From: Zygnema cylindricum
Taxonomy: Eukaryota > Streptophyta > Zygnematophyceae > Zygnematales > Zygnemataceae
Reading direction: 5' to 3'
Length of the DNA: 64,000 nucleotides
NCBI GenBank assembly: GCA_037447655.1
Contig: JBBHKE010000572.1
Coordinates: forward strand, 19,140-83,139
Position 1 is the stretch's first letter; every line of letters starts with the position of its first letter. A program made the position numbers and the translations under genes. This document shows, in pieces, positions 11,754 through 22,294 of this stretch. The notes beneath the pieces were generated by a model that had not been told where the DNA came from, did not search any database, and worked only from the letters and a program-made list of their open reading frames with translations.

Positions 11754-13748
11754 TGAGTAATATGCTATTTTAGTTATCCTCTCGATACACTGATTTTCGA
11801 GACCCCTTCAAAAAAGTACATACCGTTAATCAAAAAATCCTGACACGTGCCATTTCTCAGTACGCTACGGCTGAACTATTTTTCCAGATCGTGTGTTACA
11901 TACAGAATGAACCGATTTTGTCGCCGTATCGAGTATCGACATCCTGCCTTTGATTCGGAACACGACCTCATTTACGCAATGGCTTCCACGTCATCAACAT
12001 TTCGCTTTGCCAGATTTTCGGTACATACAGGTGGCATTTTGGTTGGTGACAGCGTGTCGTTTCAAAGTACTAGAGACACTGGTGATTTTTACACTTGGCA
12101 TTTTAGCAATGATAACGCGTCGCTTCGCAGCATTTTAAATCTTTTGAAACTTTGAATCCTGTATCTTTTTTTGCCACCTTCACATCCTACTTTTGTTCAA
12201 GTGTTTTGTCTTTTTGGTAGGCTACCTGTTAGCCAGGTGTCCTGTAGTATGTGCAGCTACAGTAGATACCCCATGTTGCCATAGGGTCGGAAAGGCGCTT
12301 CAATACCGCGTGCACCTTTTTCCTTTAGAGAGTTTATGTCCGTACAGATGATGCGTCCGTACATATATTGTACCGCATTGACATTAACGGCGCGTGTCAA
12401 TCTGAGTTTCTTTTGTCCGTATATAACTCCAAATTCTAGGATCTCCCGGTTTCCTTCTTTTGTCTTTAGCATTCATGTCGGCGTGGTTTCCCAAATAGTT
12501 GAATTCGTGGCAGCGACGCTTTCGAGAGAACTGCACGGTCGCTCTTTGGGAAGTTGTACGGTTGTTTCTCAACGGCAGAAGTCTTGGCTTTTACTGTCCT
12601 CGAAACCGCACCAGACAAATCGACTGGCAATTCCTTCCAACAAAGACTTGTCCTTTTGTCATTATTAGAAGCGAGATTTTAGAAACCCTAGTCATGCGTT
12701 ACCCAAGTGTTCGTACGTGTCCGTACTCGTTCTTTTGTCAATATGCCCCCACAGCACAATAAGGAGGCGATAAATTCACCTCATTATTTTCTAGAAATAA
12801 AACCTTCTCATCAGAATTCTGAAATTTTACAAACCATCTGATAGCAGAATTGGAAACAAAATCCACACTAGATAAAGTACAGATTTCAGCAAATCGCTCT
12901 GCTGGATCTCAGTGTGTTCCACACTATTAAAAATCAGTTCGAAGGTACAACACGTGCCGGCTCTGTGCTTTTGTTGTTACTTTTGAAGGCGTGAAAAGGA
13001 GAAACGACAAATGCGCTTTTCTTGTGATCTTGATTGGACAAAGCTGAAAATTTCAAACGGAAAGCCCCTGTTTAGCCACGACAGTGTACGGATATGCCGG
13101 ACAAAAAATGACAGAATTGCAGAATACGTTTCGCGACGCATTATCTGCGAATGGTGTCAGTCAGTTAAAATATGTACGGATTGTACAGAATGGACGAAGA
13201 ACAGTTGAAAGCCTCGCGTTCCGGTTCTGACTGGGATTGAAGAAGAGACAAAAATGATGATACGTACGGACAGCAGTACCGAGGGAGCGAGCTTTTGTCG
13301 GCTGTTAAGTACGGTAAAGTACATTTTCCTGTTGTGCACCTGACGACTACATAATGACAATTCGGGCAAACGAAAGCTTGTTCACATGTGCGAATATATA
13401 TCGTTTTGAGAGAGATGACGCGGCTGCCTATCTCACCGTTAACGTTTTTTGACAATTGTACAGTACCGTACGAAAAACCCCTATAGTGAATAAAATAAAA
13501 GATTTTAGAAAATCTCAGACGAATGCCTGCTGGATCGCCTGATAGCGTATCTGGCAAGCCTCGCGACATCATGGCATACTTACACGTGTCATCTAGAAGA
13601 TTTTTTATGCTGACGTGCACCGTCGAATATTCTGTCGAATGGGCGAAAAGGGTGGGCCCTACGAACCGTGTTTTTGTATAGGACAGAAATCTACGACTAC
13701 CGTACAGACAGTGGAATCAGAGGCTTTTTTTCGTACCTTCAAATAAAG

Positions 13749-14306
13749 CATAGTTCAAAAGTAGGTGCAAGTACACCCATACAATATGCCTATTGTACGT
13801 AAAAAATACAATATACCCTTAAGACCCATATTGTATTGGCCGCAAAATAAAATAAAATAGTAACAGGGTTGAGTTGCACATGGATCGATAGAGAATTAAA
13901 CGTCTAAATTTGAAAAAAAAATCGGACAAAAAAGTTTTTTTCTGTGAGTTTTGAGTGACTTGTTATTTAAACCGTCAGATTTGGACGATCTGACGGTCGT
14001 TGATCAAAGTAGCGATCTTAGAAGATCACATGAAAAGTCCATAACACAACTTACGATAGGACTTACGTCCGCGTTTTTTTTTTTTTTCCGGGTTATTTTT
14101 CCCGCGGAATGTCATCCTAGCCATGTCAGTTCGCTAAAAAATTCCGTTTTCCGTTCGACGGCGTGCGCTGTACTATCATCATACGTCAGATTCGTACGCT
14201 CGTACAGGGGTGTGCACAACGCACACACATATAGTATGCCTACGCTACGCGAGTTTTGTGCCAAGTTTTGTGCGCCTACCATAAAAACGCCTACTTTTGA
14301 ACTATG
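13749..14306. mobile_element. hAT-like MITE, copy 1 (8-bp target duplication AAATAAAG)
   Basis: The ends CATAGTTCAAAAGTAGG and CCTACTTTTGAACTATG are perfect 17-bp inverted repeats. AAATAAAG is found on both sides (13741-13748 and 14307-14314). The matching place in the second tandem unit (18385-18392) has a single AAATAAAG and no insert, a natural empty site. The 8-bp duplication is the hAT signature. No transposase is present. Confidence 0.92.
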
Positions 14307-15649
14307 AAATAAAGTATAAAAAAAAAAAAAAACATGTAGATAGACCTGCCACGGTGGGGTAATTACTAATTACACTTATCGAAGTTTTACCCTCGTATTG
14401 AGAGAAAATTGTACGAATTGTACATTTTTCTGGATAAATCTATGAACAAGTTCACCCTAGAATCGTACGATTTCAGCTGCTTCAATGTTTGTACCCTTTT
14501 AAAAGTACTTAATTTATTGCTAATATTAGTGAACACATATGACATTATGTACGGAATTAATGCTTATGAATATTTAATTATTTATTCCCCACGGGTAACT
14601 GGGGCTGTGAGAGTGTTTAGTTCGAAACCGGTCTTGAGATTTGCAAACCATCTTACACCATTGGATTTGGCCCATCCTAGCCGTCCAAACTGCCAAAAGC
14701 GTCAAGATTCCTTGTAATAAACCCTACAAACGCGAATGTAAGCCTAGAAAATCTCGACATGACGTTTCGTCAAATAAAGCGTATGCTCTGTACACATTTC
14801 GTACAGTAGAGGAATAAAATCTACTGTAGTGTACCTATCTTCTGTACCTTTTGTACTTTATTCCCCGTCGTTTCCAGCTTACCAGCACTGCGCGCGACAG
14901 CGGAACGGCCTGCTTGCTCTTCGTTTCCAATCGAGGCTTCCGTACTGTACCTTTCATGATATGTAGCGGCATCCGCGTCGATCCAAGCGCAGATTCTGGA
15001 TTCTTCTGCTCGAATGTACGGTTTCCATGTACGGAAAGGAAACGCCAGCGTGGTGTTTCGATGGAAATTTATTACGGAAAACTTCGAAACTAACGACCGT
15101 AAATGCACGCGGCAAACCATAGCGGGCTTGATGAGTCATCAAACACTTGCGATGAGTCACCACTATCCACGTGGACGTCTAATTTCTTCTTGAAGACTGT
15201 AGGATCCGATATCAGTTAGCTTTATTCGTCAAAAGTTCAGAACCACAACCAGACAAAATGTTGGTGAGCTGCTGAAACGGCAAGAAAGTTTCACTTTGAT
15301 TCGAGTTCTTCGGATATTTCATGGAAAGGCTCCCTCACAGTCCCCTTAAAAGTTACAGAAAAAAGTGAAAAAATACTAAAATAGCAATATGTAGAAAAGT
15401 ACGAAAAATCTCTCTTTGGTACGATATACCATCGCACATCCCATGGTGACATGAGGAAGGAAAGTACGGATGATCTCCTTCTGGTACGGCCGTACGGTTC
15501 ACCTTCCCGAACGTGTCCGAAATGTTTGACCAAAGGCTTCTTGCCACAACGACGCTAAACGACAAATTTCCAGCTGAGCTGAATTTCATGCGAAACTCTT
15601 TGGAACCAAACAAAACAATCGTACGATCAATTATTTTTTACCTTTGTTC

Positions 15650-16106
15650 CATAGTTCAAAAGTAGGTGAAAGTACACCCATACAATATGCCTATTGTACG
15701 CAAAAAATACAATATACCCTTAAGACCCATATTGTATTGAACGCAAAATGAAATAAAATAGTAACAGGGTTGAGTTGCACATCGATCTATAGAGAATTAA
15801 ACGTCATGTCAAAATTTGAAAAAAAAAAACGGACAGAAAAATCTTTTTCTGTGAGTTTTGAGCGACTTTTTATTAAACCGTCAGATTTGGACGATCGGAC
15901 GGTCGCTAATAAAAGTAGCGATCTAAGAAGATCACATGAAAAGCCTATAACACAAATTACGATAGGACTATCGTCAGATTTGGACGATCGGACGGTCGCT
16001 GATCAAAGTAGCAACTTAAGACGATCACATGAAAATCCCATAACACAACTTACGATGAAGGCGCCGACAAAAGACCTACAATAGAAACGCCTACTTTTGA
16101 ACTATG
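15650..16106. mobile_element. hAT-like MITE, copy 2 (target duplication CTTTGTTC)
   Basis: It has the same 17-bp terminal inverted repeats and CTTTGTTC on both sides (15642-15649, 16107-16114). Inside, a segment with CAGATTTGGACGATCGGACG occurs twice in direct order. The element is non-coding. Confidence 0.92.
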
Positions 16107-16609
16107 CTTTGTTCTCTTCCACACGTGTTTAAAAATCGAAAACCTCCTTCCGACCAATCGTCTCTGACCGACAACTACAGTACATAACAGCTCCTCTGTT
16201 TTTCCCGTTTCTTTCATTTATTCGATTTGTCGTATGTGTTTCAAGCGTGTAAGGTGTTGTACTTTGCGAAGTTTGACCGGAGATCAGCGAACGCCTGAAA
16301 ATTGTACGCGGAAAAATGACACGTGTGCGGACAAAACTATCAAAAGCCGAAATTTTTAAGAAGTTCACACAAAAACTGGATCGTCAAAAAAACAAACCGA
16401 CGAATGAAACGCTACCTTCGGATCAATCGGGTCCTGACCCAAAATAGTACGGAGTCTGTCGGTCAGGAGCCAAAAAAGTTGAACTCACGAGAAACTACAG
16501 TACCCGTCAATTAATTTGTCTTATTCCCCATTCCTGTCGGCCATTCCCATAGGAAATTACCATCGGAACATATTTGAGTATGTCACGCTGTGGTGTGTAC
16601 AGTACAGTA

Positions 16610-16806
16610 CACCGTGAATCGTTATTAGCCTTATGTACGCTATATCGGCACCCCTAAAATTTGACATGATTTTTGTAATTAAATTAGCAACTCTATTTAA
16701 TTACGTGGACCATAATCTGCCACGTTTCTCAAACTAAATTAGAATCAGTAACACTAATTATGTTTTTACGCTATTTAAACGTTGACACTAATAACGATTC
16801 GCGGTG
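16610..16806. mobile_element. MITE type C, copy 1, at the junction of the tandem units
   Basis: 197 bp with left end CACCGTGAATCGTTATTAGC and right end that inverts to CACCGCGAATCGTTATTAG, with TA on both sides. It is related to 20687-20885 and 46730-46928 through TATGTACGCTATATCGGCAC. Confidence 0.8.
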
Positions 16807-16812
16807 TAGAGA

Positions 16813-19800
16813 AACTGCTGATTTCTACACGTGGCATTTTAGCAATGATAGCGTGTCGCTTCGCAGCATTTTAAATGTTTTGAAACTTTGAATCCTGTAT
16901 CTTTTTTGCCACCTTCACATCCTACTCTTGTACAAGTTGTGTTTTGTCTTTTTCCTTGGCTACCTGTTAGCCAGGTGTCCTATAGCATGTGCAGCTACAG
17001 TAGATACCCCATGTTGCCATAGGGTCGGACAGGCGCTTCAATACCATGTGTACCTTTTTCCTTTAGAGTATACGTCCGTACAGATAATGCGCCCGTACAT
17101 ACATTGAGTCCGTACATATAATGTACCGAATTGACATTAACGGCGCGTGTCAATCTGAGTTTCTTTTGTCCGTAAATAACTCCAAATTCTAGGATCTCCC
17201 GGTTTCCTTCTTTTGTCTTTAGCATTCATGTCGGCATGGTTTCTCAAGTAGTTGAATTCGTGGCAGCGACGTTTTCGAGAAAAGTGTACGGTCCCGCTTT
17301 TGGATGTGCGGTTGCGTCTCAGCGGCAAGAAGTCTTGGCTTTTAGTGTCCTCAAAACCGCACCAGACAAATCGACTGGCAATTCCTTCCAACAAAGACTT
17401 GTCCTTTTGTCATTATCGGATGCGAGATTTTACAACCCTAGTCATGTGCCGCCCAGCCTGTCCGTACACGTTCTTGAAGGCTTCACATCTGATCGCAGAA
17501 TTGGAAACAAAATCCACACTAGATACAGTATGACTTTCAGCAAATCGCTCTGCTGGATCTCAGTGTGTTCCACACTATTAAAAATCAGTTCGAAGGTACA
17601 AAACGTGCCGGCTCTGTGCTTTTGTCGTTACATTTTAAGGCGTGAAAAGGAGAAACGACAAATGCGCTTTTCTTGTGATCTTGATTGGACAAAGCTGAAA
17701 ATTTCAAAAGGAAAGCCCCTGTTAAGCCACGACAGTGTACGGAATTCCGGACAAAAATGACAGAATTGCAGAATAGGTTTCGCGACGCATTATCTGCGAA
17801 TGGTGTCAGTCAGTTAAGATCTGTACGAATTGTACAGAATGGACGAAGAACAGTTGAAAGCCTCGCGTTCCGGTTCTGACTGGGATTGAAGAAGAGACAA
17901 AAATGATGACACGTACGAAAAACAGTACCGAGGGAGCTAACTTTTGTCGGCTGAGATGTACGGTAGAGTACATTTTCCTGTTATGCACCTGACGACTACA
18001 TAATGACAATTCGGGCAAACGAAAGCTTGTTCACATGTGCGAATGTATATTATTTTGAGAGAGCTGACGCGGCTGCCTATCTCACCGTTAACGTTTTTTG
18101 ACAATTGTACGGTACCGTACGAAAAACCCCTATGGTGAATAAAATAAAAGACTTTAGAAAATCTCAGACGAATGCCTGCTGGATCGCCTGATAGCGTATC
18201 TTGCAAGCCTCGCGACCTCATGGCATCCTTACACGTGTCATCTAGAAGATCTTATATGCTGACTGTACGTGTAGAATGTCGAATGGGCGAAAAGGATGGG
18301 CCCTATGAACCGTGTTTCTGTATAGGACAGAAATCTACGACTGCCGTACAGACAGTGGTATCAGAGGTTTTTTTTCGTACCTTCAAATAAAGTAACCAAA
18401 AAAAAAAAACATGCAGATAGACCTGCCACGGTGGGGTAATTACTAATTACACTTATCGAAGTTTTACCCTCGTATTGAGAGAAAATTGTACGGATCGTAC
18501 ATTTTTCTGGATAAATCTATGAACAAGTTCACCTTAGAATCGTACGATTTCAGCTGCTTCAATGTTTGTACCCTTTTAAAAGTACTTAATTTATTGCTAA
18601 TATTAGTGAACACATATGACATTATGTACGGAATTAATGCTTATGAATATTTAATTATTTATTCCCCACGGGTAACTGGGGCTGTGAGAGTGTTTAGTTC
18701 GAAACCGGTCTTGAGATTTGCAAACCATCTTACACCATTGGATTTGGCCCATCCTAGCCGTCCAAACTGCCAAAAGCGTCAAGATTCCTTGTAATAAACC
18801 CTACAAACGCGAATGTAAGCCTAGAAAATCTCGACATGACGTTTCGTCAAATAAAGCGTATGCTCTGTACACATTTCGTACAGTAGAGGAATAAAATCTA
18901 CTGTAGTGTACCTATCTTCTGTACCTTTTGTACTTTATTCCCCGTCGTTTCCAGCTTACCAGCACTGCGCGCGACAGCGGAACGGCCTGCTTGCTCTTCG
19001 TTTCCAATCGAGGCTTCCGTACTGTACCTTTCATGATATGTAGCGGCATCCGCGTCGATCCAAGCGCAGATTCTGGATTCTTCTGCTCGAATGTACGGTT
19101 TCCATGTACGGAAAGGAAACGCCAGCGTGGTGTTTCGATGGAAATTTATTACGGAAAACTTCGAAACTAACGACCGTAAATGCACGCGGCAAACCATAGC
19201 GGGCTTGATGAGTCATCAAACACTTGCGATGAGTCACCACTATCCACGTGGACGTCTAATTTCTTCTTGAAGACTGTAGGATCCGATATCAGTTAGCTTT
19301 ATTCGTCAAAAGTTCAGAACCACAACCAGACAAAATGTTGGTGAGCTGCTGAAACGGCAAGAAAGTTTCACTTTGATTCGAGTTCTTCGGATATTTCATG
19401 GAAAGGCTCCCTCACAGTCCCCTTAAAAGTTACAGAAAAAAGTGAAAAAATACTAAAATAGCAATATGTAGAAAAGTACGAAAAATCTCTCTTTGGTACG
19501 ATATACCATCGCACATCCCATGGTGACATGAGGAAGGAAAGTACGGATGATCTCCTTCTGGTACGGCCGTACGGTTCACCTTCCCGAACGTGTCCGAAAT
19601 GTTTGACCAAAGGCTTCTTGCCACAACGACGCTAAACGACAAATTTCCAGCTGAGCTGAATTTCATGCGAAACTCTTTGGAACCAAACAAAACAATCGTA
19701 CGATCAATTATTTTTTACCTTTGTTCCATAGTTCAAAAGTAGGTGAAAGTACACCCATACAATATGCCTATTGTACGCAAAAAATACAATATACCCTTAA

Positions 19801-20749
19801 GACCCATATTGTATTGAACGCAAAATGAAATAAAATAGTAACAGGGTTGAGTTGCACATCGATCTATAGAGAATTAAACGTCATGTCAAAATTTGAAAAA
19901 AAAAAACGGACAGAAAAATCTTTTTCTGTGAGTTTTGAGCGACTTTTTATTAAACCGTCAGATTTGGACGATCGGACGGTCGCTAATAAAAGTAGCGATC
20001 TAAGAAGATCACATGAAAAGCCTATAACACAAATTACGATAGGACTATCGTCAGATTTGGACGATCGGACGGTCGCTGATCAAAGTAGCAACTTAAGACG
20101 ATCACATGAAAATCCCATAACACAACTTACGATGAAGGCGCCGACAAAAGACCTACAATAGAAACGCCTACTTTTGAACTATGCTTTGTTCTCTTCCACA
20201 CGTGTTTAAAAATCGAAAACCTCCTTCCGACCAATCGTCTCTGACCGACAACTACAGTACATAACAGCTCCTCTGTTTTTCCCGTTTCTTTCATTTATTC
20301 GATTTGTCGTATGTGTTTCAAGCGTGTAAGGTGTTGTACTTTGCGAAGTTTGACCGGAGATCAGCGAACGCCTGAAAATTGTACGCGGAAAAATGACACG
20401 TGTGCGGACAAAACTATCAAAAGCCGAAATTTTTAAGAAGTTCACACAAAAACTGGATCGTCAAAAAAACAAACCGACGAATGAAACGCTACCTTCGGAT
20501 CAATCGGGTCCTGACCCAAAATAGTACGGAGTCTGTCGGTCAGGAGCCAAAAAAGTTGAACTCACGAGAAACTACAGTACCCGTCAATTAATTTGTCTTA
20601 TTCCCCATTCCTGTCGGCCATTCCCATAGGAAATTACCATCGGAACATATTTGAGTATGTCACGCTGTGGTGTGTACAGTACAGTACACCGTGAATCGTT
20701 ATTAGCCTTATGTACGCTATATCGGCACCCCTAAAATTTGACATTGATA
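16813..20749. repeat. tandem duplication, unit 2
   Basis: Second copy of the unit at 12080-16806. It carries the empty site for the hAT-like MITE near 18385-18392, lacks roughly 100 bp present in unit 1 near 12720-12830, and is nearly identical to unit 1 from about 18417 on. Confidence 0.85.
19727..20183. mobile_element. hAT-like MITE, copy 3 (duplicated with the unit)
   Basis: It equals copy 2 shifted by 4077 bases, including the CTTTGTTC target duplication, so it was copied along with the tandem unit and did not insert on its own. Confidence 0.9.
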
Positions 20750-20885
20750 CCTTAAATAAAATAAATTACACTATTTAAGGACGTGAACCATAATCTACCA
20801 CGTCTCCTGGCACTAAATTAGAATTAATGACGCTAATTTTTTCTTTACACTAATCATTTCTGTGCGCTAATAACGATTCAAGGTG
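20687..20885. mobile_element. MITE type C, copy 2
   Basis: The left half matches copy 1 exactly until about 20749. The right half instead matches the copy at 46730-46928 (ACCTTAAAT, CTATTTAAGGACGTG). TA flanks at 20685-20686 and 20886-20887. The switch suggests recombination within the MITE at the edge of the duplication. Confidence 0.8.
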
Positions 20886-20897
20886 TACTGTACAGTA

Positions 20898-21116
20898 CAC
20901 CACGTATCGCTATTAGGGTTAATAATTTTTTCGCCACTTAAAACATTTTTTCTCCGTACACACTTATCCGATTTTCAGTTCGATACCGCCAATCGGAATC
21001 TGAGAATCTTATCTTTCAATCGAAACCGTCAGATCCATAATCCGACAAGTGTGTACGGAGAAATGATGCTTTGCGTGGCAAAAAAAACAATAACAATAAT
21101 AGCGATTCACGATGTG
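20898..21116. mobile_element. MITE type D, copy 1 (long hairpin)
   Basis: The ends CACCACGTATCGCTATTAG and, inverted, CACATCGTGAATCGCTATT are flanked by TA. The arms continue inward (TCTCCGTACACACTTATCCG against its inverse near 21040-21062), so nearly the whole element folds into one hairpin. It is related to 31482-31697. Confidence 0.75.
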
Positions 21117-21118
21117 TA

Positions 21119-22017
21119 CTGTACTGTAAAGTACACCAATGTACAGTACAGTACGAACTGTAGAGAAAGCGTGACAAAAAATACGTAACTTTTCCTACGG
21201 GCTGCTTTAACGTTTAGCGTCCCGACAGCGTAAAAAAATTGAAATATGCTCCGATGGAAATTTCCCCTAAAAAAATAAATAAAAAAAATAAAATATGCCA
21301 AATGTCAATTACCTGACACGTGTCAGCTCCTGACTGATTTTCGCAAAAAAACGAATGTTTCCAGCGAACGAAAACGAGCACCCGTTTTTATGACACTTGC
21401 CTTATTTTCCAATCTTCAATTTTGTTTTTTTCCTTCCATTTTTTTTGTCATTTAGTCTCCAACGTGTACCGTACAGTACTTTTTTTTTTTCGCTATCTTT
21501 CCTGTCACTGTTTTTGTTTCCCCGATTTCCCCTTCGGCCGGCTGTTCCCTTACCTTCCCTTTCCTTCCCTCTCCCCCGCCCCCTTCTTCCATTTCCGGCT
21601 CTCCCTCCCGTCCAGAACACATGGCTCTTCCTCTCCCTCTCCCTCTCCCTCTCCCTCTCTCTCTCTCCCCCTCTCCCTCTCCCTCTCTCTCTCCCTCTCC
21701 CTACCCTCTCTCTCTTCCTCTCCCGCTCTCTTTCCCCTCCCCCCACCACATTTCACTATTTTCACATCCCACACAATCCTCTGCGCACCCTTTTACACTA
21801 TTTTTAGACTCACACCATACCGCATTTCCCCACCTCTTGCCTTTTTTATACCCATTTTTTCCCCTTTTTCCCCCATTTTTTGGACAAATTTAATCTTATT
21901 TTTTAATTCCCACTTCCCAGAACCTCATTTCAGTTGAAAAAAGGATTCAATTAGACCCATTTTTATTTAATTTACCCATTTATGCTCCATTTTTACCCCA
22001 TATTAAGTCCACTTTTA
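21119..22017. other. upstream region of the pseudo-pyrophosphatase gene; pyrimidine-rich
   Basis: No gene seen. From about 21530 to 21745 the + strand is almost pure C/T with CTCTCC and CCCTCT runs, followed by an AT-rich stretch leading to a TATA-like box. Long open frames here come only from the low-complexity sequence. Confidence 0.6.
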
Positions 22018-22027
22018 CTATAAATAA
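22018..22027 (+). promoter_or_regulatory. TATA-like box
   Basis: CTATAAATAA lies at 22019 or so, 15-24 bases before the first ATG (22042) and about 120 before the second in-frame ATG (22141). A start of transcription about 30 bases downstream would fall after the first ATG, which favours the second ATG as the real start if this box is used. Confidence 0.4.
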
Positions 22028-22041
22028 TTAAATATCTCCTC

Positions 22042-22254
22042 ATGTTGCGCCTTTCTCAAAAGCCCCCTCCCTCCCCCGATTCGGTCCTTGTTCCTCCCTC
22101 CCTCCCCTCCCCCCCATCTCTTCTCCTGGCCAATGAAGGCATGCCACGTGGCAGCTCCTTCCGTACATTGGACTTTGGGGCTCCGGGGTCTCTAAAGTAC
22201 CGAATGATGTTTTTCGAGAGGGAGGGAGGAGGGGAGGTTTCTCCGTGGCATGGT

Positions 22255-22294
<40 letters not shown>

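Larger units (their letters stand above)
9698..12079. other. intergenic repeat-derived DNA, no gene seen
   Basis: The stretch holds GTAC-rich non-coding DNA, an inverted-repeat patch of TATCG words (10195-10400), a T-rich region and a short TIR element at 11561-11753. Open frames of 60-90 codons occur on both strands without recognisable domains. Confidence 0.5.
12080..16806. repeat. tandem duplication, unit 1
   Basis: This unit repeats at 16813-20749. The part 14340-16672 is nearly identical to 18417-20749 (constant offset 4077). The part about 12080-13740 against about 16815-18390 is clearly more diverged, with small indels. Unit 1 carries an extra hAT-like MITE at 13749-14306 that unit 2 lacks. 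Frames of 60-150 codons inside recur in both copies, but none has a recognisable domain, so I treat the unit as non-coding. Confidence 0.85.

Noticed and set aside
14409-15533. Frames of 80-102 codons conserved in both tandem units (again at 18486-19610)
   Set aside because: Conservation follows from near-identity of the duplicated DNA. The frames overlap on both strands and lack domains.
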